From: Bradyrhizobium sp. WSM3983
GTDB lineage: Bacteria > Pseudomonadota > Alphaproteobacteria > Rhizobiales > Xanthobacteraceae
Direction of reading: 5' to 3'
DNA: 64,000 bases
Assembly (NCBI RefSeq): GCF_000473045.1
Contig: NZ_AXAY01000001.1
Span: 535,500-599,499, forward strand
The notes below the pieces were generated by a model. That model was not told where the DNA came from. It saw only the letters and a list, made by a program, of their open reading frames with translations, and did no database searches. Within the stretch, counting starts at the first letter, position 1. Every line of letters starts with the position of its first letter. Below, piece after piece: positions 29,163 to 37,094 of this stretch. Made by a program: the position numbers and the translations under genes.

Positions 29163-30101
29163 ATGCCGCAGCCCAAGGTCGCCTTTGTTGGATTTGGCGA
29201 AGCCGCGCAATGCTTTGCGTCGCACCTGGCAGCTCAGACCGGAGCGCCGATCGTCGCGTTCTGTCAGGGCAAGACCAACGCACCGCCCTACTCCCAAGCC
29301 TTTCTTGCGGTCGCGGCCAGATGTGGCGTCACGCTGGTCGAGCGGCTCGACGACCTGTCGGAGGCGGACGTAATATTTTCCGCCGTAGTCGTTGCCGTCG
29401 CGACCGAGATGGGAGAGGCCATAGCCAGAATTGTGCGTCCCGGCGGCCTCGTAGTGGACATCAACGCCGCGACCCCGAGAACGAAAAAGCGTGTCGCCGA
29501 GGTCGTGGAGGCGCGCGGCGGCGTGTTCGCGGATGCGAACCTGATGGGCTCGGTCGATCTCTATGGCGCAGCAGTCCCGCTCTACACGTCGGGCAGCGGC
29601 GCCGAACGCTTCGCAGAGACGTTCAGGCCATTTGGCTTCCACATCGAGGTGGCCGGCTCCGAAGCCGGAACGGCAGCGGCCGTGAAGATGCTTCGGAGCG
29701 TGGTGACGAAGGGTATGGAGGCGCTGCTGGTCGAGGCTCTGACCGCCGCAACGCTCGCCGGCGTGCGGCGTGAAACCATGCGCGGGCTTTGCCAATCCAT
29801 GGATGCCACCACATTCAGCAAGTTCCTGGACATGTGCGTCCGCTCCGACGTGCTGCATGCCGAGCGCCGCGCAGTGGAAATGGACGGCGTGGCGGCGGGC
29901 CTGCGGGAATTGGGCTTCGATCCCCTCATGACGAGCGCGACAGCGGAGCGACTGAGGGTCTCGGCGCGACTGGAATTGCGCGAGGAGTTCGCGCGACGCT
30001 CGGGCTATTCGGCCGACGAAGTGCTGGACAGGTATGCGCATATGCTGTCCGACCTTGGCCGCGAACCGCGAGGCACGCGCGACCTCCAAGAAAGGCCGTA
30101 G
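29163..30101 (+). CDS. NAD(P)-dependent oxidoreductase, beta-hydroxyacid dehydrogenase-like with DUF1932 domain
   Basis: 312-residue protein. The N-terminal Rossmann domain starts VAFVGFGEAAQCFASHLA, with VVDINAATPRTKKRVAE further on; this is the 6-phosphogluconate/3-hydroxyisobutyrate dehydrogenase NAD-binding type. The C-terminal half (about residues 185-260) fits DUF1932, with Lys in AAAVKMLRSVVTKGMEALL at the usual catalytic position. It is the only gene divergent from the LacI regulator and its likely sole target. Substrate unknown. Confidence 0.82.
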   Translation: MPQPKVAFVGFGEAAQCFASHLAAQTGAPIVAFCQGKTNAPPYSQAFLAVAARCGVTLVERLDDLSEADVIFSAVVVAVATEMGEAIARIVRPGGLVVDINAATPRTKKRVAEVVEARGGVFADANLMGSVDLYGAAVPLYTSGSGAERFAETFRPFGFHIEVAGSEAGTAAAVKMLRSVVTKGMEALLVEALTAATLAGVRRETMRGLCQSMDATTFSKFLDMCVRSDVLHAERRAVEMDGVAAGLRELGFDPLMTSATAERLRVSARLELREEFARRSGYSADEVLDRYAHMLSDLGREPRGTRDLQERP

Positions 30102-30119
30102 ACTGGGCGACGGTCACGC

Positions 30120-31280
30120 TCACTCCGCGAGCTGAAACCGCTCAAATCGCTCGAGCTCCTCCTCGATCTTCTGCTTGAGCTCCTTGCGCCCCGCTATCTT
30201 CTTGCCCTTCCCGAGCCAGGTCCATTTCTGCATCAACAGCTTCTTGGCCTGCCGGTCGGTCTTGAGGTCGAGCGCGGCGATGATCTCGTCGCCGACCAGC
30301 ACGGGCAGCGCGAAATAGCCGAGCTTGCGCTTGGCCTTCGGCACATAAGCCTCGAACAGATGATTGTAGCCGAAGATGAGATTGGTGCGCTTGCGCTGGA
30401 TGATCAGCGGATCGAACGGCGAAAGGATATGGACGAGATCAGGCGATACCTCGCCAGGCTCCAGCGCCGCGGGGCTCGCCCAATGCTCCTGCTTACCGGC
30501 GCCCTCGACCGCGACAGGCACGAGCTCGCCGCGGCGGACGCGCGCGGCGATCAGGCTTGCCACAGCTTTCTTGCTCGGCGCATCGAGGTGGCAGATCGAA
30601 TCGAGGCTGACCACGCCTTGGGAGCGCAACGCGCGATCGAGCAGATAGGCCGTGATCTCCTTGGCTGAGGCCGGCTTCGGCAGCTTGTCCCAGCCGAAAT
30701 GCCGCGTCATCAGATCATAGGTCTTGAGCATGCCCTGGCGCGCACTGATGGTCGCGACGCCGGTATAGAAGGCAAGCTGAAGTGCCCGCTTCGAAGGCTT
30801 GCGGCTCTGCCACAGATGCTCCTTCTCGGTGAGCACGTCGTCCTCGATGTCGCGGATCGTCAGCGGGCCGGCCCGCAACAGCCGCATCACCTTGCGCGTG
30901 TCGGCTGGCGTCACCGAGACATACCATCTGTGCCCCTCGCGCTTGTGCTCGCGCATCGCCGGCAGGAAGATGCGAAAATCGCTCGACGGCACATAGGACA
31001 GCGCATGGGTCCAGTATTCGAATACGCTTTTGTCGACGCTCTGGGCATGCCGCAGATCGGCGCGGCGGTAGGACGGGATGCGGCTGAAGAGGATGTGGTG
31101 ATGGCAGCGCTCGATCACGTTGATGGTGTCGATCTGCACATAGCCGAGATGGGCGATCGCCTCCGCCACGGCCTGCGCGCCCTCCCCGAACGGTTCGCGC
31201 GTGTCGAGCCGCTGCGCATGCAGCCAGATCTGCCGGGCCTGCGTCGTGCTGAGGGGGATCGGTTTGGGCGCGCGTGACAT
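30120..31280 (-). CDS. YcaQ/AlkX-like winged-helix DNA glycosylase
   Basis: 386-residue protein of the HTH_42 family to which E. coli YcaQ, an interstrand-crosslink DNA glycosylase, belongs. The conserved core GYVQIDTINVIERCHHHIL (about 46-64) contains a Q-x-D catalytic motif, as in the YcaQ branch. The C-terminal third includes the conserved HILSPFDPLIIQRKRTNLIF. ATG 31280 (MSRAPKPIPL) is chosen as the natural start; 20 upstream codons are open. It stands alone, 18 bases from the convergent oxidoreductase gene. A copy of its last 47 bases lies at 27762-27808. Confidence 0.85.
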   Translation of the reverse strand: MSRAPKPIPLSTTQARQIWLHAQRLDTREPFGEGAQAVAEAIAHLGYVQIDTINVIERCHHHILFSRIPSYRRADLRHAQSVDKSVFEYWTHALSYVPSSDFRIFLPAMREHKREGHRWYVSVTPADTRKVMRLLRAGPLTIRDIEDDVLTEKEHLWQSRKPSKRALQLAFYTGVATISARQGMLKTYDLMTRHFGWDKLPKPASAKEITAYLLDRALRSQGVVSLDSICHLDAPSKKAVASLIAARVRRGELVPVAVEGAGKQEHWASPAALEPGEVSPDLVHILSPFDPLIIQRKRTNLIFGYNHLFEAYVPKAKRKLGYFALPVLVGDEIIAALDLKTDRQAKKLLMQKWTWLGKGKKIAGRKELKQKIEEELERFERFQLAE

Positions 31281-31338
31281 TGCAACACGCAATGTAGCGG
31301 GATTCGCGCCAAGCGAAAGAATGGGCAAAGCGGCGGTC

Positions 31339-31376
31339 AAATAAAAAGCCGCGCTGCCATCTGCTGACAGCGCGGC
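31339..31376 (-). terminator. Rho-independent terminator of the Met-rich protein gene
   Basis: On the minus strand GCCGCGCTG and CAGCGCGGC form a nine-base-pair stem, followed at once by TTTTTATTT. It begins 22 bases after the stop codon at 31398. Confidence 0.85.
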
Positions 31377-31397
31377 CGGCTGGTGCGCGCCGCGCGC

Positions 31398-31652
31398 CTA
31401 TTTCATCGACATGGCCTTCTGCGACTTCATGTAATGCATGCAGGCGCTCTTCATCTTGCCATTGCTCATGTCGGTGTTGGCCATGGCCATTTCCTTGTTC
31501 GCCGCCGTCTTGGCCGGCGTGTCCGGAGTGCCACCCATCATGGCGGCGGACTTCATCATGTTGTCCTTGGTGCACGCCATCATTGCGGCGGATGCGGGGG
31601 ACAGCGAAAGGGTGAACGCGACAAGGGCTGCGGCCGTGAGCAAGATCTTCAT
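31398..31652 (-). CDS. Small exported methionine-rich protein
   Basis: 84-residue protein. A Sec signal peptide (MKILLTAAALVAFTLSLSPA, then SA) covers residues 1-22 or so. The mature part of about 62 residues holds 14 methionines, often as MM or MxM, plus two cysteines and several lysines. The start at ATG 31652 has GGAGGAG upstream. Met-rich exported peptides can bind copper or silver, but I see no known family motif. It is monocistronic with its own terminator, which supports a real gene. Confidence 0.75.
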   Translation of the reverse strand: MKILLTAAALVAFTLSLSPASAAMMACTKDNMMKSAAMMGGTPDTPAKTAANKEMAMANTDMSNGKMKSACMHYMKSQKAMSMK

Positions 31653-31774
31653 CGAAAAGTCTCCTCCGTAAAACGAAACCGGCGCCATGCCGGCATTCGC
31701 AACTACGTATTGTCTCGCGACAATGTTTCGCGGAGAAGAAAATTTTCTTGCTGCAATGCAAAGTGAAACCGGCT

Positions 31775-32089
31775 CTAGCGGCCGTCCTTCGGCGCTCTCG
31801 GCCGATCACTGAGGCTGCCGGTGGCAATGTCGGGCTCGCACGCGGCCCTGCCGCGCCCCTCGGCCTGACAGCGATAGACGTTGCCGGTGAGGCGGTCGAC
31901 CAGCCACATGTTCTCGTCGGTCGGAGCTTCGAGGCCGACATAGCGGGAGGTCAATCCCGTGATCAGCGTCGAGAGCAGGATCGCCACTGCGATCATCGCC
32001 GCACCGATATAGATCGGCATGGAACTCAGGAACACGGTCCGATCCGGCGGGCCGCCACGATAGAACTGATAGTCACTCGGCCTTGGCAC
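31775..32089 (-). CDS. Hypothetical membrane protein
   Basis: 104 residues from a GTG at 32089; an ATG at 32020 would shorten it by 23 residues. One hydrophobic segment (about 25-50, PIYIGAAMIAVAILLSTLIT) is followed by a polar, probably periplasmic domain with two Cys (VYRCQ and AACEP) that could pair. No known domain is recognised. It lies between the caspase-like gene and the Met-rich gene on the same strand but with gaps over 100 bases, so co-transcription is uncertain. Confidence 0.55.
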   Translation of the reverse strand: MPRPSDYQFYRGGPPDRTVFLSSMPIYIGAAMIAVAILLSTLITGLTSRYVGLEAPTDENMWLVDRLTGNVYRCQAEGRGRAACEPDIATGSLSDRPRAPKDGR

Positions 32090-32271
32090 AGGATTGAACT
32101 CGGCTCCCCTTCGCTTGCGGTTGTCGGATCAGGAGTCCTGCTAGGCGCGCATCTTGCCGAAAACTTGTTCGCAGACAGGCCGCCACGCGACCGCTTTGCG
32201 ACGAAGGATAAGCGCAGGTTTCCGACAGGGAAGGCGGCCCGGATTGAGCCGCCGCCCGTGGCCGTTTGCCC

Positions 32272-33684
32272 TCAGCGGCGGCCAAACAATCCACCCATCA
32301 TGCCGCCAAACAGACCGCCGGGGGCGCCCGTCGGGGCGCCGCCGCCACCACTGTAATGGCGCCGACCGCCACCACCGGAGGAATGGCGACGCGCCGGCTC
32401 ATCGTCTGCCTGCTCAGAGGAGGCAGCGCGGGTCGAAACGATCTCCGATAGCAGAGCCTTGTGCTGGAGCTTGTTGAGATAACCGGTGGCGGGATAGCCA
32501 CGTGCGGCCTGCCAACGCTTCATCACGGAACGGGTCTCGTCGTCGAACTTCCCGGTCGCCTTGACGTCAAAGCCGAGCCCGGTGAGGCGGCGCTGCACGT
32601 CGCGGCGCTGGCTCTTGTCCAGACCGATCTGGTCTTCGGACATCTGGCTGGCTTCTTCGGTGAAGGTCGCGGGATCGATCCCGGCCGACAGGTTGCGGGT
32701 GGTATTGGACGGTCCATCCTGCAACGCCGCGATGCGGGCGAGTGCGATCGATTTGAACGTGCCGTTCGGATAGTTGGTGAGATAGGCGTTGAGTTCTTCC
32801 ACCTTATTGGTGTCCTTGATCGAGCGCCAGAACTCGAGCTCGATGTCGGAGCCTTGCCTGGCCGCGGCCGATACCGGCGCATTCGACGGATCGATCGTGG
32901 CCGTGGCCGACGCACCAACCGGATTGAGATAGACGTTGCCGGTGAGGTTGGTGTGGCCCCAGGGCAATTGCCCCTTGCTGGTCTCGTCACTGACCTGGGC
33001 ACGGACCTTGGTCATGGCCTGCTGGATCTCGATCCCGGGCTGGGCAATGTTGGCGACGAGAGCCCGGGTGAACGGGCTGTTGGTGCCGGCCTCGCCGTCG
33101 AGCGCGGTCTGGCCGGGACCGGTGGCAAAGGCAATCAGCGTGCCCTCGCCCGACTTCATCTCGGCGAGGCCAGTCTGCACGTTGACGGAGCGGGTGGCCT
33201 TGGCCGACCGGATCTTTGCCGCGAACGGGTTATCACGGCAGGCGTCCAGGAATACGAGCTTCACCTTCGCATCCGCCATGGTCTGATCGAGCGTGATGTC
33301 GACATTGATCGCCGCACCGAGCTTGACGTCGATTTCGGATTTCAGGTCTGCGTCTATCGGCAACAGATAGTTGACGCCGTTCACGGCAATCCCGTGGCCG
33401 GCATAGAAGAACACGGCGACATCGGCGCCTTCGCTCTTCTTGCCAAACTCCAAAAGCTTTGCAGTCATGGCGTCGCGGGTGAGGTTGGCGCCCTCGACGA
33501 CATCGAAGCCGACATTGCGCAGCACCCTGGCCATCGTCTTGGAATCGATCGCGGGGTTTGGGAGCTGCGGGACATTCTTGTAGGCGGCATTGCCGACCAC
33601 GAAGGCGACGCGCTTGTCAGCGAAAGCTGCGTTGCCGCTGACGAGAAATGCTGCGATTGAAATTGCTGCGATCAAGAAGCGCAT
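32272..33684 (-). CDS. Exported caspase-family (peptidase C14) protein with peptidoglycan-binding-like domain
   Basis: 470-residue protein. A Sec signal peptide (1-23) is followed by a caspase p20-like domain with the His-Cys pair: His97 in YAGHG and Cys149 in FLDACRDNP. After a linker, residues about 355-415 (DVQRRLTGLGFDVKATG, SVMKRWQAARGYPATGYL) resemble the peptidoglycan_binding_1 fold. The last 40 residues are Gly-rich (GGGGRRHYSGGGG, GGLFGGMMGGLFGRR). ATG 33684 has GGGGAG seven bases upstream. It probably acts in the periplasm as an Arg/Lys-directed cysteine protease; its substrate is unknown. Confidence 0.85.
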   Translation of the reverse strand: MRFLIAAISIAAFLVSGNAAFADKRVAFVVGNAAYKNVPQLPNPAIDSKTMARVLRNVGFDVVEGANLTRDAMTAKLLEFGKKSEGADVAVFFYAGHGIAVNGVNYLLPIDADLKSEIDVKLGAAINVDITLDQTMADAKVKLVFLDACRDNPFAAKIRSAKATRSVNVQTGLAEMKSGEGTLIAFATGPGQTALDGEAGTNSPFTRALVANIAQPGIEIQQAMTKVRAQVSDETSKGQLPWGHTNLTGNVYLNPVGASATATIDPSNAPVSAAARQGSDIELEFWRSIKDTNKVEELNAYLTNYPNGTFKSIALARIAALQDGPSNTTRNLSAGIDPATFTEEASQMSEDQIGLDKSQRRDVQRRLTGLGFDVKATGKFDDETRSVMKRWQAARGYPATGYLNKLQHKALLSEIVSTRAASSEQADDEPARRHSSGGGGRRHYSGGGGAPTGAPGGLFGGMMGGLFGRR

Positions 33685-34130
33685 GATCATTCTCCCCTGA
33701 TCCAAACTTCTTCGCTGTTCTCGGATCAGCCCGAGCCGATCCGATGAGAGCTATCTGATCCAGTTCACAACGACGCACTGTCATCTGGATCACCCGGGGA
33801 TTTCTAATGCTCGAACCGAGCTGAGCGACGCTGCGACGGCTACTCTTCGCGCGGCTGGCGCAACGGGCAATGAGTGCTGGTGACGAGCAATGGCAGGGAG
33901 ATTGTACCCGCTGCGGCCCGAAGTCCAGCGAATCGCAGAAGACCGATTCGAAATGATGTGAAGGATCTGCACCTGCTTTCGAGGATCGAACGAGACAGCG
34001 TTACTTCCTGAGCAGGCCTTGTGCTGCACCGGTAACGGGCCACTGCCAGCTAGCTGGATGCGACGGATGCCGACCGGCGCCGGCGCTAAGATGCGGCTAA
34101 GATGCGGATGGTACTTCGGCGATTTCTGAA
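33685..34130. other. Long intergenic region between the caspase-like and OmpA-family genes
   Basis: No convincing gene. It holds an inverted repeat TGATCCAG/CTGGATCA (33756-33763 and 33785-33792), placed upstream of the caspase-like gene where an operator could be. It also holds a tandem repeat CTAAGATGCGG (about 34087-34107). An 79-residue minus-strand frame (33790-34029) has no domain, start signal or codon bias I trust. The remainder shows nothing recognisable. Confidence 0.5.
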
Positions 34131-34173
34131 TGTGACCCGAATCACATCCGAGCCTTTGAACCTTCCCTATGCT
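34131..34173 (+). promoter_or_regulatory. CRP-like site with -10 box upstream of the OmpA-family gene
   Basis: TGTGACCCGAATCACA (34131-34146) matches the enteric CRP consensus TGTGA-N6-TCACA exactly. A TATGCT at 34168-34173 would place a start near 34180, so the site centre would be at about -41.5, the class II activator position. Which regulator would use it in this organism is not known. Confidence 0.45.
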
Positions 34174-34217
34174 CGCAGCATCAAATTGCCATCAGGCGTC
34201 ACAGCGAGGATACGACA

Positions 34218-34859
34218 ATGACCCATTTCAATAAGTTTTTTGGACTGAAGGCGATCACGCTCACGGCGGCGCTGTCGTTGACGGCGGGCCTCGCTTTCGC
34301 CGGCGACACCAGCGTCTCCACCAACCAGATCCTGGATGCGTTGAAGCCCAAGCCGATCACCCGCGGCCTGTCCGCCGGTCCGCAAGCTGATCCGACGGCG
34401 CAAGCCAAGGAAGCGACCTTCCTCAATACCGTACGCAACCGGCAGACCCGTTCGCTCTCGATGGGCGAGCGCGATCAGATCGCCGAGCTCGCGGCGACCA
34501 AGCCGAACATCGATCTGGAGATCCAGTTCGACTACAACTCGGCCGACATCGCCAAGACCTCGGTGCCGTCGGTGCAGGCGCTCGGCAAGGCGCTGTCCGA
34601 TCCGTCGCTGAAGGGCTCGACCTTCGTGGTCGCCGGCCATACCGATGCGATCGGCACCGAAGAATACAATCAGGGCCTCTCGGAGCGTCGCGCCGACACG
34701 ATCAAGAAGTACTTGGTGCAGAACTACGGCCTCAGCGGCAACGATCTCGTCACCGTCGGCTACGGCAAGACCAAGCTGAAGGACACCGCCAACGGCGCCG
34801 ACCCGATCAACCGTCGCGTCCAGGTCGTGAACATGGACACCAAGACCGCGTCGAAATGA
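34218..34859 (+). CDS. OmpA-family outer-membrane/peptidoglycan-associated protein
   Basis: 213-residue protein. Signal peptide at residues 1-28 (ALSLTAGLAFA). A linker follows, and then a C-terminal OmpA/MotB domain (about 97-210) with LEIQFDYNSADI, VVAGHTDAIGTEEYNQGLSERRA and NRRVQVVNM, the usual peptidoglycan-binding pattern. There is no N-terminal beta barrel and no lipobox, so it is probably periplasmic and cell-wall-bound. It has its own promoter-like region and a terminator at 34889-34926. Confidence 0.9.
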   Translation: MTHFNKFFGLKAITLTAALSLTAGLAFAGDTSVSTNQILDALKPKPITRGLSAGPQADPTAQAKEATFLNTVRNRQTRSLSMGERDQIAELAATKPNIDLEIQFDYNSADIAKTSVPSVQALGKALSDPSLKGSTFVVAGHTDAIGTEEYNQGLSERRADTIKKYLVQNYGLSGNDLVTVGYGKTKLKDTANGADPINRRVQVVNMDTKTASK

Positions 34860-34888
34860 TCTGAGAAGCGATTGCGGCCATCGACAAG

Positions 34889-34926
34889 CCGCCTGCCGCG
34901 AGAGTGGCAGGCGGTCTTCTGTTGTC
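34889..34926 (+). terminator. Terminator after the OmpA-family gene
   Basis: Stem CCGCCTGCC/GGCAGGCGG (34889-34897 and 34906-34914) with an eight-base loop, followed by TCTTCTGTTGT. It lies 30 bases after the stop and touches the end of the convergent gene. Confidence 0.8.
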
Positions 34927-36280
34927 AGATCCAGCTCTGGAACAGCATCAGCCGGTTGAACAGCTGCATCGACGTGCCGATGAAGGCGGCCGAGATCGGC
35001 AACATCACCGCAAAGCCGATCGCGGCAGTACCGACATAGGCCCACAACAGCCAGCGCGGCAGGTCTTCTCTGCGCAGCACATAAACCAGCGCGAGCGAGG
35101 CCGCTGTTGCGGCCGGCAGATAATAATAGATGAAGCCCAGCGTGCGCGGCAGCAGCGCCCATGCGAGCCACGGGCCGAAATAGAACGCCGCGATCAGGAA
35201 CGCATCCCAGCGACGCGCGACGATGAAGTCGCGCAACACCACGACGAGCGCGAGCAGTGCCGGCCACGCTACCAGCGGATTGCCGAGGAAAACGACCGCC
35301 GCGACGTTGTCGTCCGAAGTCTTGTCGAACAGGAACCACACAGGCCGCGCCAGCAACGGCCAGGAAGGCCATGAGCTCATATAAGTGTGGCCGGCGATCG
35401 CGGTGGTGGTGTTATCGGCGAAGATCCGGCGCTGCGCCTCGATCAGATCCGGCAACGACACCCCGTAGAGCGGAACGAAGGCGGCGAGATAGGTCACGGC
35501 CGGCAACAGCGCGAAGCAGAGCGCAGCATGATGCGCCCTGAAGCCGGGCCAGAGATCGGGGCGGTACCAGTCGCTTGGCTTCGCATCGGCGAACAGCGTG
35601 TGCCAGCCCTGCATCAGGCGGATCACCGCAACGATGACGATGCAGACACCGAGCGGAAACAGTCCGCTCCATTTGCAGGCGGCGGCGAGGCCGAACAACG
35701 CCCCTGCAAGCGCGAACAGCGCCTGCGGCCGCTCTCGTCGAAAGCCGTGCATGAAGGCGGCGATGGCGAGCAGACCGAGACCGAGCGCAAAGATGTCGAG
35801 CATCGCGATGCGCGCCTGCACATAGACCATCTGGTTGAACGCCGCGATCAGCGCCGCCGCGATCGCAGGCGCTTGCGATCCGAACAGCGCGAGGCCGCAG
35901 AGATAGATCGCAACGATCGCGAGCGCACCGAACAGTGTCGCCGGATAGCGCCAGCCCAGCGCATTGTCGCCGAATGCAGCGATCGATGCCGCGATCAGCT
36001 CTTTCGCCAGCGGCGGATGCATCGGATTGAGCATCGGCTGCGACGTCCCGGAGCCAAGCATCTGCCGCGCCGCCGGCACGTAATGCACCTCGTCAAAGAC
36101 GAACTTTTCGGGCGTCACCAGCCCGATCAGCAGCGCGAGATGCGCAGCTAGGAAGATCGCGACGGCGATCACTGCGCTTCGCGACAACTTCGGAGCCGCG
36201 TGTGCTTCGAGCGACTGCTGTGGGATTATTTTGCGTGGCAAATCTGCGTCACCGCGAAAAAAACAACTCAGCCGATCCAT
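34925..36280 (-). CDS. PMT-type membrane glycosyltransferase (GT39-like)
   Basis: 451-residue integral membrane protein with about ten hydrophobic segments. The first periplasmic loop carries FVFDEVHYVPAARQML, with the acidic Asp-Glu pair used by lipid-linked mannosyltransferases, and then NPMHPPLAKELIAA, a hallmark of the Dol-P-Man:protein mannosyltransferase family. It probably transfers a sugar from a polyprenyl phosphate to a protein or glycolipid on the periplasmic side. ATG 36280 has GGCGG nine bases upstream; ATG 36289 is possible. No partner gene adjoins it. Confidence 0.82.
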   Translation of the reverse strand: MDRLSCFFRGDADLPRKIIPQQSLEAHAAPKLSRSAVIAVAIFLAAHLALLIGLVTPEKFVFDEVHYVPAARQMLGSGTSQPMLNPMHPPLAKELIAASIAAFGDNALGWRYPATLFGALAIVAIYLCGLALFGSQAPAIAAALIAAFNQMVYVQARIAMLDIFALGLGLLAIAAFMHGFRRERPQALFALAGALFGLAAACKWSGLFPLGVCIVIVAVIRLMQGWHTLFADAKPSDWYRPDLWPGFRAHHAALCFALLPAVTYLAAFVPLYGVSLPDLIEAQRRIFADNTTTAIAGHTYMSSWPSWPLLARPVWFLFDKTSDDNVAAVVFLGNPLVAWPALLALVVVLRDFIVARRWDAFLIAAFYFGPWLAWALLPRTLGFIYYYLPAATAASLALVYVLRREDLPRWLLWAYVGTAAIGFAVMLPISAAFIGTSMQLFNRLMLFQSWI

Positions 36281-36390
36281 TGAACGCATTCCGCCGCAAC
36301 TGTCACTAAGCTAACGCTCGTCCCGCGCCGCTTGTGATCATTCTACCACAACAGAGGCGTGCGCGATCAGGGACTTCGATCGGGTACGAT

Positions 36391-37092
36391 ATGAATTTGC
36401 GTTTTCTGCTTTTCCCTGCACTGCTGTCCGCCACACTGTGCGCAGCGACTTGCGCGCAGGCCCAAACGCGCGTCGGCGAAGCCGTCCTGGTTCAGAACGA
36501 GGTGGTACGCGTCGCCGCGACCACGTCGCCGATCAGCGTCGGCGACAGCATGCTGCGCGACGAGACCGTGCGCACCGGCGCCGACAGCGCAGCGCGGTTC
36601 GTCATGGCCGACAGCACCAATCTGTCGCTTGGACCGAGCGCCACGCTGAAGCTCGACCGCACCGTCTTCAACGACGAGCACAGCTATCGCGACGTCGCGA
36701 TTCGCATGGCCACGGGCGCCTTCCGCTTCGTGACCGGACATTCGGAGAAGACCGCCTACAAGATCACAACGCCGCTCGCGACCATCGGCGTTCGCGGCAC
36801 CACGCTCGACATCCTGTCGCAGCGCGGCCGCTCGGTCGTCGTGCTTCAGGAGGGCGCGGCCAGCGTCTGCACGCTGAACTTCCAGTGCATCCAGCTGACC
36901 CAGCCGGGCGACACCGCGGTCATCACCTCGACCGGCGGCAAGGTCTCCATCACCAAGACCAACACGCCGCCCTGGACTTTCGCCGCCAATTGCGCCGCGA
37001 ATGCGGGGCTGTGCTCCGTCAACCAATATGCCGACGCCTCACCGACCATCACTCCTGCCGTCCATGACGATGGCATGCTGTGCGGGCGCTGA
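36391..37092 (+). CDS. Exported FecR-domain protein
   Basis: 233-residue protein with a signal peptide (1-25, ending AQAQ). The FecR beta-rich domain spans about 50-165: SVGDSMLRDETVRTGADSAA, then TPLATIGVRGTTLDI. No membrane segment precedes it, so unlike classical FecR anti-sigma factors the domain is free in the periplasm or secreted. The C-terminal part holds two cysteine pairs (CTLNFQC and CAANAGLC). The gene for a beta-barrel protein starts two bases after its stop, so the two products probably act together. Confidence 0.82.
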   Translation: MNLRFLLFPALLSATLCAATCAQAQTRVGEAVLVQNEVVRVAATTSPISVGDSMLRDETVRTGADSAARFVMADSTNLSLGPSATLKLDRTVFNDEHSYRDVAIRMATGAFRFVTGHSEKTAYKITTPLATIGVRGTTLDILSQRGRSVVVLQEGAASVCTLNFQCIQLTQPGDTAVITSTGGKVSITKTNTPPWTFAANCAANAGLCSVNQYADASPTITPAVHDDGMLCGR

Positions 37093-37094
37093 CG

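Noticed and set aside
31874..32945. Identical stretch ATAGACGTTGCCGGTGAGG in the hypothetical membrane gene and the caspase-like gene
   Set aside because: Both encode an LTGNVY peptide in unrelated contexts; a 19-base match in coding DNA of biased composition is not enough to claim a repeat.
33790..34029. 79-codon minus-strand frame in the long intergenic region
   Set aside because: No ribosome site, no domain and non-typical composition; nothing supports translation.
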